Source: Marinagarivorans cellulosilyticus
Lineage (GTDB): Bacteria; Pseudomonadota; Gammaproteobacteria; Pseudomonadales; Cellvibrionaceae
Assembly: GCF_021655555.1 (NCBI RefSeq)
Contig: NZ_AP023086.1
Coordinates: 1,250,001 to 1,314,000, forward strand
Direction: 5' to 3'
DNA: 64,000 nucleotides
Part shown: positions 37,184 to 45,060 of the stretch, piece by piece
Layout of the letters: each line of letters starts with the position of its first letter
How positions within the stretch are numbered: position 1 is the stretch's first letter
Made by a program: the position numbers and the translations under genes
Notes under the pieces: generated by a model
Told to the model about the DNA's origin: nothing
Database searches by the model: none
What the model saw: only the letters and a program-made list of their open reading frames with translations

Positions 37184-37477
37184 ATGGGAAAGCCCGCATC
37201 ACGCATTACCGACATGCACGTATGCCCACTCAGTTCGGGGCCAGTCCCGCATGTGGGCGGCCCCATCGTCTCGCCGGGCGGCCCGACGGTATTAATTGGT
37301 AAATTGCCCTCTGCCACACTTGGCAGTACTTGCGTCTGCGTTGGGCCGCCCGATGTGGTGGTGATGGGCAGTACCACAGTAATGATCTGTAAAAAGCCCG
37401 CCGCGCGTATGGGCGATAGCACCGCGCATGGCGGCAAAATTGTGGTGGGCTGTCCTACTGTGTTGATTGGGGGATAA
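37184..37477 (+). CDS. PAAR-domain protein, T6SS spike tip (copy B)
   Basis: The 97-aa product is identical to copy A and caps the VgrG spike. Here it is followed after 33 bases by a lipoprotein gene and then a lipase gene on the same strand, the usual vgrG-PAAR-effector order. This makes the lipase the likely cargo of this spike. Confidence 0.93.
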   Translation: MGKPASRITDMHVCPLSSGPVPHVGGPIVSPGGPTVLIGKLPSATLGSTCVCVGPPDVVVMGSTTVMICKKPAARMGDSTAHGGKIVVGCPTVLIGG

Positions 37478-37493
37478 ACTAAAAGTGGATTTA

Positions 37494-37514
37494 ATGAAAG
37501 TATTAAAAAAATGA
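37494..37514 (+). other. Tandem 17-base duplication at the lipoprotein start
   Basis: ATGAAAGTATTAAAAA occurs twice in a row, 17 bases apart (37494 and 37511). The first copy reads M-K-V-L-K-K-stop, its TGA overlapping the second ATG, which starts the lipoprotein. It may couple translation or may be a recent slippage product that displaced the original start. Confidence 0.6.
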
Positions 37515-38041
37515 AAGTATTAAAAATCAGTTTTCTTTTACTTATAGCTATTTTATTTATTTCTTCGTGTAAGGGGGAAGCAGTGACAATTGTTGACGCA
37601 GGAAAGGCATGCACATTTTCAGAGGTTTCGGGTTACCTTTTAAAAGATGGTGAGCCGCTTGGTAACTCAAAAATAACGAGGGTTGCAGATTGGCAGGGTG
37701 AGGTGGTCGATAGTGTGATTACCGATGCCGAAGGTTACTTTCAGATGCCTGCTATCTATGAGCGGAAGACTATAGGTGTTTTGCCGTCTCAATTTGCAGC
37801 AAAACAATTACTGACAGTTGATGTTGATGGGCAGGCCATAAAATTTTGGTCTGGTGTAAAGATGGATAAAAGTGAGAACTCTGAAGCAAAAGGCCAGAAG
37901 TTAATAATAAATTGTGATCTCGCTAGAGAGGAGAGTGTAGTGAGTGTAGACGGTCAGCCGTTCGTGACATTGTGCGAGTGGAATGTTGTGCCCGATACGC
38001 CAGTTACAGCCGATGATTTTTTTACAACTGATGATGATTAA
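37511..38041 (+). CDS. Lipoprotein beside T6SS lipase, DUF6795-like; candidate immunity protein
   Basis: A 176-aa protein with a short lipoprotein signal (MKVLKISFLLLIAILFISSC, Cys20). The mature domain (FSEVSGYLLKDGEPLGNSKI, ITDAEGYFQMP) is a small beta-rich fold like the DUF6795/carboxypeptidase-regulatory type, with three further cysteines (33, 135 and 157) that may pair. It sits between PAAR and the lipase gene. Known T6SS phospholipase effectors are often neutralised by periplasmic lipoproteins encoded next to them, so immunity is a reasonable inference. It could instead be an accessory loading factor. Confidence 0.6.
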   Translation: MKVLKISFLLLIAILFISSCKGEAVTIVDAGKACTFSEVSGYLLKDGEPLGNSKITRVADWQGEVVDSVITDAEGYFQMPAIYERKTIGVLPSQFAAKQLLTVDVDGQAIKFWSGVKMDKSENSEAKGQKLIINCDLAREESVVSVDGQPFVTLCEWNVVPDTPVTADDFFTTDDD

Positions 38042-38055
38042 AAAAGGAGAATGTT

Positions 38056-39252
38056 GTGGCGAATCCATTTACCCCTAAAGTGGTTGCTGGACTGTGTAAA
38101 GATGTATATGCACTGACTAAAATTGACACGCTTGACGAAGCCAAAAAAGTATTAAATACACGGTATCAAGGTAATCTTCAGTTTGCTGATAACAATATGT
38201 TGGTTGGTAAAACCGGAGGTCCAGCTTTTGTTAAAGTGAAAACTGCTTTTGGGTTTGTTTTGGTTGGGCAGAATCAGTTGGCTGGTCATGCATTTGTATT
38301 ATTTCGTGGGACACAATATTTAGCTGATTGGCTGACAAATTTCAACATGCTTTTTGGTCGTTCAGAGTGTGGCAATCGGGTGCATGACGGGTTTAATTCT
38401 TCTTTTAAATCAATGAAGCCTCAAATAGCCCCTTTTATTCAAGGATTGCCACCAGGTACAAAGGTGCATTGCTTGGGGCATAGTCTTGGTGGAGCTTTGG
38501 CAACATTAGCGGCTGAATGGATCAAACAAACAACAAGTTTTGAGGTGTTTTTATATTCGTTTGGTAGCCCGAGAGTCGGCCTTGATGATTTTTCGGCGGG
38601 TTGTACTAGTTTAATTGGCTGTGATCACGTTTTTCGTGCTTATCATAAAACGGATGTGGTTCCCTGCATTCCTATTTGGCCATTTACACATACACCGAAC
38701 GAAGGTCGAGATTACCTTTTGTTCTCGCCGGGACTGTTGCCAGGCGGTAAATGGCATGATATGGGCGAGTACGTGACATCGGTTACAAATGGTTCTAGCG
38801 GGAAAAGCCTTTCATGGGAAAAACTTTATTCAAACCGTAAAACTGATTATTCAGATGTAAATGTTTCCGCTTGGCTTACTGATCGAGGGCAGTGCGTTTA
38901 TTCACTTTCAAATTTTCAGAAAATTGAGCACGCTTTTAAATTTGTGATTAAAAAGTGTTTGAGTGTGGTTGGGAATATGGCTTCCTTTGCCCAGTCAACT
39001 TACACGACATTGATGGATCGCTTGGCCTTTGTTCTGGCAAAGAATTCACTGGTTGAAGGGTCGTTATCGACTTGGATTACACTTCTAATGAAAAAAATTG
39101 CTCAATTTTTAGGGTTGGCAAAGAAGTTAGCAGATAGTGATAATTGGAGTGAGGCTGTAATTCGGGATTTATTACGTAAGCTGCAAGTAAAGGCGCAAAC
39201 AATGGCGAAGCAAGCTTTAAGCCACGCACTTGCAGATGGACGCGCTTTGTAG
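38056..39252 (+). CDS. Class 3 lipase, probable T6SS lipase effector
   Basis: A 398-aa protein without signal peptide, as expected for T6SS cargo. It has a Lipase_3 (fungal-lipase-like) fold: oxyanion segment FRGTQYLADWLTNFN, nucleophile elbow GHSLGGA (Ser143), FGSPRVG, an Asp in KTDVVPCIP and a His in WHDMGEY. The last 130 residues are an extra helical region, perhaps for loading or membrane binding. GTG start with AAGGAGA upstream. Position directly after the PAAR and lipoprotein genes supports a phospholipase effector role; I do not assign it to a numbered Tle family. Confidence 0.82.
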   Translation: MANPFTPKVVAGLCKDVYALTKIDTLDEAKKVLNTRYQGNLQFADNNMLVGKTGGPAFVKVKTAFGFVLVGQNQLAGHAFVLFRGTQYLADWLTNFNMLFGRSECGNRVHDGFNSSFKSMKPQIAPFIQGLPPGTKVHCLGHSLGGALATLAAEWIKQTTSFEVFLYSFGSPRVGLDDFSAGCTSLIGCDHVFRAYHKTDVVPCIPIWPFTHTPNEGRDYLLFSPGLLPGGKWHDMGEYVTSVTNGSSGKSLSWEKLYSNRKTDYSDVNVSAWLTDRGQCVYSLSNFQKIEHAFKFVIKKCLSVVGNMASFAQSTYTTLMDRLAFVLAKNSLVEGSLSTWITLLMKKIAQFLGLAKKLADSDNWSEAVIRDLLRKLQVKAQTMAKQALSHALADGRAL

Positions 39253-39272
39253 CCTTGGAATAACTTGGCGAG

Positions 39273-39701
39273 CTAATTAAAAAGAGCCCATATTCCAGTG
39301 CCTATAAGCCCTGCAATGGCTATGGGTACAGTAAAGAAAATGTAAGCTCCATTTGTCATTAGCCTCTGCGATTTAGCTAGTGCGCCGATAATCATAAAAA
39401 ATACCGGTGATAAGCCAAAACAGATCAGTCCAATCGATACTGTTTTGGCTGACCATGAAATAGCGCTTAGCGGGCTAAATACATAATGAATAAGACCGGA
39501 AATAATCATGACAAAAATGGATCCGGTGAGTAAAAAGTTACCTATTGGCGTTAACGCTTTGATAATTGGTTTTTGACGGATCTTATCAGCACCGTCATCT
39601 GTACCAAAAAATATCATGCCAATTAAAATGGTAAGCGCTAACCCAGTGAGTGCGATTCCCAAGCAAAGCGCGCTCCATTTAAAAACGATATAACTTGTCA
39701 T
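39273..39701 (-). CDS. Four-helix membrane protein of unknown function
   Basis: A 142-aa protein with four hydrophobic segments (about 10-33, 53-72, 84-105 and 115-138) and a polar loop GTDDGADKIRQKP. I do not recognise it. It is convergent with the lipase gene, 20 bases from its stop. A membrane immunity protein is possible but effector-immunity pairs are normally co-directional, so I do not claim it. Confidence 0.5.
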   Translation of the reverse strand: MTSYIVFKWSALCLGIALTGLALTILIGMIFFGTDDGADKIRQKPIIKALTPIGNFLLTGSIFVMIISGLIHYVFSPLSAISWSAKTVSIGLICFGLSPVFFMIIGALAKSQRLMTNGAYIFFTVPIAIAGLIGTGIWALFN

Positions 39702-39791
39702 TGGTGTTCTACTTTATATTTCGTTAGTTAGTTGTATCCTAAATGTTTAGGTGTGTCTAGGTCAGCCAGTTGTTTGACGATAATAACTCTT

Positions 39792-40284
39792 GGGCATCTC
39801 TAAAAATGCACTTTTTCCGCGATAGCGGCTTACAGGTTTTTGCTCCTCGACATTCGGCTCCTCGATAACTGCTCCTGCGTTATTCTAGTCAGCCACTTCC
39901 ATGTGGCGGTACCATGTCTAATAAGGTGCTTCCTGCACCGATGCAAAACCTGTATTCAGTCCATCCATGGACATTAGCTCCGTCCTCGGGTCCTCACAAA
40001 TTGGAGGATCAATTTGCACAGCATGCTGCCCGCAGGGTGAAGCGTATGGATGCGCTGAATGATTTACACCACGTAAACTGCGGCTCTCGGCTTTGGCTTC
40101 CTCGACGGCAAGCTCCTGCGCCGTTCTAATAAGGTGCTTCCTGCACCGATGCGTCGCTCTATCTCCTGAATCCATTCAGTCGTCTGGGCGGTGCTTTATT
40201 GCAAGGATGGCATGTATGCAGGCAAAGCAGGAGCACTTGCCTGTCGTTGCTCTCACACAAAAATTACTATTTTTAGAGGTGCCC
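39792..40284. mobile_element. MITE-like element (copy 2, longer)
   Basis: A 493-bp element with ends GGGCATCTCTAAAAAT and ATTTTTAGAGGTGCCC (inverted repeats with one mismatch), flanked by a perfect 4-bp target duplication TCTT (39788-39791 and 40285-40288). It shares internal sequence with the 229-bp element at 20911. It carries an internal duplication: TAATAAGGTGCTTCCTGCAC appears near 39920 and again near 40127. No transposase is encoded, so mobility would need a helper element elsewhere. Confidence 0.88.
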
Positions 40285-40461
40285 TCTTTAACCTAAAAAC
40301 CGCAGTTGAACCATCAAAGTCTACGCATCCCCTTGGTGCACCTGACGCGTGATAAAAATGATTCATCACCAATAAGGTGACTACATATTTTTACTACACG
40401 CCATGCACACCAACGGAATACGCATCTTTTTGACTCTCAACTGCGGTTTCTAGGTTTAAGA
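40285..40461. mobile_element. Second small inverted-repeat element
   Basis: AACCTAAAAACCGCAGTTGA (40290-40309) and the reverse complement of 40437-40456 (AACCTAGAAACCGCAGTTGA) are inverted repeats with one mismatch, 127 bases apart. The match extends outward to TCTT/AAGA. The target site of the neighbouring MITE coincides with the outer TCTT, so the MITE seems to have inserted at the edge of this older element. No ORF inside. Confidence 0.65.
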
Positions 40462-40620
40462 TTCCGCAACGGCTTTGTTAAAATTTCTTTCTCCATTCGC
40501 AACTCTTTAACTTATTTTCGCAGCCGAACAAGCTCTGTACGCTCTTCGCAAGTGGGCGCGGCTCCGGTCTTTTGGGCCTTCTCATTGTTTTCCGGCGATA
40601 GAGGAAGTTAGCCCTTATGT
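40462..40620 (-). pseudogene. IS3-family OrfA remnant
   Basis: The reverse strand reads GAAPTCEERTELVRLRK, then a stop (TAA, complement of 40512-40514), then VKELRMEKEILTK. This is the end of an IS3-type OrfA (RLRKEN-RLRMEKEILKKA pattern) with an in-frame stop, lacking both its N terminus and orfB. The frame breaks again at the border with the small inverted-repeat element. A dead insertion-sequence fragment; 40621-40775 holds nothing else recognisable apart from the next gene's leader. Confidence 0.65.
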
Positions 40621-40775
40621 CCAGCGATTCTGCCGCTTTCGCTGCCTAATAACCTGTTATTATTGCTCTTTGCTAGCTGGGTGCTCTAGGTGAATAGGCA
40701 CTCAGCAAACCATTGGCTTGCCTTTTGGGCGAGTATCATTTTAGGTCCATCTGGATAGTTAATAAGGAGGTATAT

Positions 40776-41282
40776 ATGAATTATGTAAGAGTGGGAATTT
40801 TTGCTTGTATATTCATGCTAATTAGTATGAGCGGCCCAGCTATAGCAAGTGAAGACTTCGATGCTGGTAGTCGGCGCTTCAGCTTCGTTGTGGGTTCTGG
40901 GTCTGCCTTAAGTGATAATTATACGGTTCTTGGCATAGGCGCCGGTTTTTACCCTGTAGATGGGCTAGAACTTGGTGCTGAAGTAAACCTTTGGCTCGGT
41001 GGGGATTATGATATATATGAAATATCGCCATCGATGACCTATATTTTTACTCAGCTTGATGCAATTCAGCCTTATGTTGGCGTTTTATATCGAGAAACCT
41101 TTGTTGAAACCTATGATAATTTGTCAGCGATTGGGGCTAGAGCAGGGGTTGTCTTGGATTCAGCTAATGGTTTTAACTTTCGAGTAGGGGCTACTATTGT
41201 AAGCTACCAAGAATGTGCTTCTAGCTGGAAAAAGCATTGCACAGAAGTCACGCCGGAGGTTTCTGTAGGGGTTACTTTTTAA
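40776..41282 (+). CDS. Outer-membrane beta-barrel-like protein
   Basis: A 168-aa exported protein: signal peptide (1-25, ending AIAS), then alternating beta-strand pattern with a terminal aromatic residue (EVSVGVTF), as in small OmpA/OmpW-type eight-stranded barrels. Two late cysteines (CASSWKKHC) may form a loop disulphide. ATG at 40776 has an ideal AAGGAGG 5 bases upstream. It is first in the run of genes leading to the MoxR/DUF58 cluster, 90 bases before the next start, so co-transcription is possible. Confidence 0.7.
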   Translation: MNYVRVGIFACIFMLISMSGPAIASEDFDAGSRRFSFVVGSGSALSDNYTVLGIGAGFYPVDGLELGAEVNLWLGGDYDIYEISPSMTYIFTQLDAIQPYVGVLYRETFVETYDNLSAIGARAGVVLDSANGFNFRVGATIVSYQECASSWKKHCTEVTPEVSVGVTF

Positions 41283-41372
41283 GTAATCAGCGAGGTCTGG
41301 GTGTAGAGCTAAGCTTCTTGGTCGCAGGTTTTGAAGGCGGCATATTGTCTTAAAAGTACGAAAGGAGGATGT

Positions 41373-41849
41373 ATGAGCGGATCAGAACAAAATCCATATA
41401 AAGCACCTGAGGCTGAGGTGGAAAATACCCCGACGGGTAAGCTTAGTGAAGTTTTTGATCGCTTTTCTGCTTGGGGTGTCTTTGGATTATCTATTATTAC
41501 TTTTGGAATTTACTCCATATATTGGCAGTACAATAGAACGCAGCGGATAAATGAACGTATGACTTATCAAATAAGTCCGCTTTTCGTCAATATCACTGTT
41601 TTTTTGTGGGCGATCTCACTAATAGCGAATGCGGGTGATTTTCTACCGCCAATTGTAGCCGGTATTCTTGCGGTTGGTAGTTTAGGTTATCTTATTATGT
41701 ATTTTATATGGTGCTATAAAATACGTAGTGCGATACATATGTATGTCAATGCTGAGAAAGGCTCTTATAGTTGGGCTAATGCCTTTTTGACAATTTTTGG
41801 CCCTCTTTATTTACAATATAAGATTAATAAAATTATCGATAATGAATAA
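41373..41849 (+). CDS. DUF4234-like membrane protein
   Basis: A 158-aa protein with a polar, proline-rich N terminus, then several membrane segments. The motif FGIYSIYWQYNRTQRIN is typical of DUF4234-type proteins of unknown function. ATG at 41373 follows AAAGGAGG. Its last codons overlap the next gene by 8 bases, indicating a tightly coupled operon. Confidence 0.7.
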   Translation: MSGSEQNPYKAPEAEVENTPTGKLSEVFDRFSAWGVFGLSIITFGIYSIYWQYNRTQRINERMTYQISPLFVNITVFLWAISLIANAGDFLPPIVAGILAVGSLGYLIMYFIWCYKIRSAIHMYVNAEKGSYSWANAFLTIFGPLYLQYKINKIIDNE

Positions 41850-42534
41850 CGATTACGATACGTCGTACGACGTTGAAACCCCCGAGGCAATAGACCTTAG
41901 TGCTCAAATGGTTGGCCCCGTTCCTAGGGTGTTGGCTTATTCAATTGATTTGGCGATTCGATTAGTTGTTTTAATGCTGCTGACGGCGCTGTTTGCCTTT
42001 TTAGGAGAGGCAGGTTGGGGATTATTTATGATATTCAGCTTTTTATTTGAGTGGTTTTACCCTGTGTTATTTGAAGTGTTGCGTGGAGGTCAAACGCCAG
42101 GTAAAAAAATGCTTCAAATTGCTGTTGTTAATGATGACCTTACGCCTGTTACTTGGAGTACCTCCATTATTCGCAACTTATTGCGCGCGGTTGATATGCT
42201 GCCATTTGCTTACGTTCTTGGGTTAGTGAGCATGACGTGCACGCAGCATTTTCAGCGTTTAGGTGATCTTGCGGCGGGATCAATAGTGGTGCATCGCAGG
42301 GCGACATCAAAAGCCTTTAGTGTGCCGCAGGTAAAACCTCAACCAGCGGCTATGCCGCTAACGCTAGAGGATCAGATGGCTATTGCTAGCTTTACTCGAA
42401 GGCATGATCAGATATCTGAATCTCGTCAGCAGGAATTGGCGGATATACTCGAGCCGCTAACAGGTAAAAAACAGCGAGAAGGCGTTTATTATTTGCAGGG
42501 CATTGGCGCTTGGTTACTAGGGAAGCGAGAATGA
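41842..42534 (+). CDS. RDD family membrane protein
   Basis: A 230-aa protein of the RDD family. Residues about 20-155 carry the family pattern PRVLAYSIDLAIR, EVLRGGQTPGKKMLQI and QRLGDLAAGSIVV, with membrane helices between. The C-terminal 70 residues are soluble. Proposed roles include ion transport; none is shown here. It overlaps both neighbours, as usual in MoxR/DUF58 gene clusters. Confidence 0.88.
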   Translation: MNNDYDTSYDVETPEAIDLSAQMVGPVPRVLAYSIDLAIRLVVLMLLTALFAFLGEAGWGLFMIFSFLFEWFYPVLFEVLRGGQTPGKKMLQIAVVNDDLTPVTWSTSIIRNLLRAVDMLPFAYVLGLVSMTCTQHFQRLGDLAAGSIVVHRRATSKAFSVPQVKPQPAAMPLTLEDQMAIASFTRRHDQISESRQQELADILEPLTGKKQREGVYYLQGIGAWLLGKRE

Positions 42535-43484
42535 AGCAAAATAGCTTTGAGCAAAAATATAAGCAAAGTTGGGATTACCTAGAGCAATTACTCATCGATA
42601 AGACTGTGGCAGCGGACGAGCGCTATCCTCAGTATTACAGGGAGTTATGTCATCAGTTAGCCTTAGCTAAGCATCGCAGGTATAGCCCGCAGCTTATCGA
42701 TTATCTTAATGATCTTGTAACGAAAGGTCATCACTTTTTCTATCAGCATAACTACCGTTATCACTTTCAATGGTTAGAATTCTTAGTCTTTGATTTTCCT
42801 AATGCTATTCGGCGAAATTGGATTTTTGTGACTATCGCCGCGGCACTATTTATGTTGCCCTTATTGGCGATGGGTACGGCTTGTTATATAAACCCCGAGT
42901 TTATTTATAGTGTGATGGATGTGAGTAATGTTGGCGCCATGGAGGCTATGTACGGTGCGGACAATGAAAAGATCGGGCGGGAGCGTAGCTCTGATACTGA
43001 TATATTGATGTTTGGTCACTATATTCAAAATAATATTGGTATTGGTTTTCGCACCTTTGCTGGAGGTATTTTATATGGCGCAGGGTCTGTTTTTTTTCTT
43101 GTGTTTAATGGCGTCTTTATTGGTGCTGTAGCGGGGCACCTTACCCAGCTAGGTTTTGGCGCTACGTTTTATCCATTTATTGCAGGGCACGGCTCGTTTG
43201 AGTTAACGGCGATAGTTTTTAGTGGTGCAGCTGGGCTTAAACTGGGCTATGCCTTAATTAGACCCGGTGTTTATTCGATAAAAAATTCATTGAAATTTGC
43301 TGGCAAAGACGCCATCACTATTATGTATGGCGTTATATTGATGTTATTAATAGCTGCATTTGTGGAGGCATTTTGGTCTTCGACCACGGGTGTACCGTCT
43401 ATCGTAAAGTATGTGGTCGGTGGCACTTTTTGGCTAATGCATGGCCTTTATTTCAGTTACAGTGGCCGACGCAATGGATCTTAG
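42531..43484 (+). CDS. SpoIIM (stage II sporulation protein M) family membrane protein
   Basis: A 317-aa protein with a soluble helical N-terminal part (about 100 aa) and a membrane domain containing NIGIGFRTFAGGILYG and HGSFELTAIVFSGAAGLKLGYALI, typical of the SpoIIM/DUF95 family. In non-sporulating bacteria this family is found with RDD and MoxR genes, function unknown. Start ATG overlaps the RDD stop (ATGA). Confidence 0.9.
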   Translation: MKQNSFEQKYKQSWDYLEQLLIDKTVAADERYPQYYRELCHQLALAKHRRYSPQLIDYLNDLVTKGHHFFYQHNYRYHFQWLEFLVFDFPNAIRRNWIFVTIAAALFMLPLLAMGTACYINPEFIYSVMDVSNVGAMEAMYGADNEKIGRERSSDTDILMFGHYIQNNIGIGFRTFAGGILYGAGSVFFLVFNGVFIGAVAGHLTQLGFGATFYPFIAGHGSFELTAIVFSGAAGLKLGYALIRPGVYSIKNSLKFAGKDAITIMYGVILMLLIAAFVEAFWSSTTGVPSIVKYVVGGTFWLMHGLYFSYSGRRNGS

Positions 43485-45060
43485 TAAAATTTGTATTAAT
43501 GCCCGAACTCGGTCTCCGTGGGAAGCAATTGATCTAGGCGTTGTGCTAGCTAGAGCTTGGTGGCTACCTCTATTTTTGATCTGGTTTGTGCCCGCTTTTA
43601 TTATATTTTTTTCTGTAAGTGCAATTTTTCCTGATTATAATTGGGTGGCATATTTGCTTGTTTGGTGGTTAAAGCCCTTGCTTGATCGCGGTCCTCTATA
43701 TATCGCCAGTAGGCGCCTATTTAATGAGCCTATAGGCTTTTGGGCCGCATTTACGCGGTTACCGTCACTATATCGCCATGATGTATTAGCTTGGTTGACG
43801 TTTAGACGGTTCAGCTTAACTCGATCATTTGACATGCCTTTAACCTTGCTTGAACAGTTACGAGGTAAGGCGAGGGGTTCAAGGTTAAGTGTGCTGCATC
43901 GTCAGTATGGTGGGGTGGCTTACTGGTTATCAATTATCTGCCTTCATATCGAAATGTTTTTGATTATTGGCGTTGTGAGTTTTATTGTTTTGATGGTGCC
44001 GGAAAATATCGAGCTAGATTATTGGCAATTAATGTTAACAAAGCAAGATGCGGCATCCTGGCTTTACAACGTATTTGCTTTTTTGATGATGTGCTTGGTG
44101 GCTCCTTTCTATACCGTATGCGGTTTTTGTCTGTATATAAGCAGGCGGATCGATTTGGAAGCTTGGGATATTGAAATCCGCTTTAGGCACTTGTCTGCAG
44201 AATTTCAAAAGAGGCAAAGTTTAACAACCCCTAATGCTAAAGTGCTGCCTGTTGTGTTATGCCTATGCCTGACGGGTTGGCTCTATTTGGTGCCACAGCC
44301 GGCCTATGCTCAGGATACAGCCTACCCGGCTGCAGCAGGGGGGATGCCTGAAGTAACGGAAGCCTCACCCCGCTCGGTTTTAGCTGTTAACGCAAAAAAG
44401 CATATTGTTGAAATTTTGGCGGGCGAAGAGTTTCATCAAATAGAAACGGTGAGCGGCTGGCGATTAAAAAATATAGAGCAAAAACGTGAAGAAGAAATTC
44501 CCGAATGGTTGATAACATTAATCGAGAAATTGATTAAATTGTTTGCTGGATTTGATGGCCCTGATGGTGTGTGGCAGAACCCGATGCTCTATGTTGAGTA
44601 TGTTTTATGGGGTTTGTTCTTTTTAGTGATCGCTATAGTAATATTTCGCTATCGCGAATCGATACGCTTTTATGTTCGCCAAACGCGAAAAGGTAAAATT
44701 GAAGTAGAGGCCCCCGACTCCCTTTTTGGCTTGGATGTTCGCAAAGAAAGTTTGCCTGAAGATGTTCCTCTTGAGGTGCTTAAATTATGGCAGCAAGAGT
44801 TATATCGTGAGGCTGTCAGTTTGTTGTATCGCTCTTTGTTAGGCGCTTTAATACACCATCATCAGTTTGAGTTTTCAGCGAGTGATACTGAAAATGAATG
44901 TGTATCAATTGTTAAAGTTCGTGGGAATGACGAATTAAGCGATTACGTACAAAAAATGACAAGCCTTTGGCAACAATTAGCGTACGGACATCAATTACCT
45001 TTAACGGCAGAAATAGAAAGTCTTTGCTCCTCGTGGACGGAGGTTTTCCCCCGTGCTTAA
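43474..45060 (+). CDS. DUF4129-domain membrane protein
   Basis: A 528-aa protein: an N-terminal part with several membrane helices (about 25-240), a hydrophobic segment around 262-280, a periplasmic stretch (YAQDTAYPAAAGG...), another helix near 375-395, and a C-terminal DUF4129 region (LWQQELYREAVSLLYRSLLGAL). ATG at 43474 overlaps the spoIIM-like gene by 11 bases. The protein probably links membrane and MoxR components, but its function is not known. Confidence 0.82.
   Translation: MDLSKICINARTRSPWEAIDLGVVLARAWWLPLFLIWFVPAFIIFFSVSAIFPDYNWVAYLLVWWLKPLLDRGPLYIASRRLFNEPIGFWAAFTRLPSLYRHDVLAWLTFRRFSLTRSFDMPLTLLEQLRGKARGSRLSVLHRQYGGVAYWLSIICLHIEMFLIIGVVSFIVLMVPENIELDYWQLMLTKQDAASWLYNVFAFLMMCLVAPFYTVCGFCLYISRRIDLEAWDIEIRFRHLSAEFQKRQSLTTPNAKVLPVVLCLCLTGWLYLVPQPAYAQDTAYPAAAGGMPEVTEASPRSVLAVNAKKHIVEILAGEEFHQIETVSGWRLKNIEQKREEEIPEWLITLIEKLIKLFAGFDGPDGVWQNPMLYVEYVLWGLFFLVIAIVIFRYRESIRFYVRQTRKGKIEVEAPDSLFGLDVRKESLPEDVPLEVLKLWQQELYREAVSLLYRSLLGALIHHHQFEFSASDTENECVSIVKVRGNDELSDYVQKMTSLWQQLAYGHQLPLTAEIESLCSSWTEVFPRA

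Larger units (their letters stand above)
32969..37478 (+). repeat. T6SS spike module, copy B of the long direct repeat
   Basis: Near-identical to 3067-7575, same orientation. The left edge follows the end of the sigma-54 activator gene and the right edge is the PAAR stop. In this copy the module continues into a lipoprotein gene and a lipase gene that copy A lacks. Intact frames in both copies and few amino-acid changes indicate that both are maintained, or that they are kept alike by gene conversion. Confidence 0.95.
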
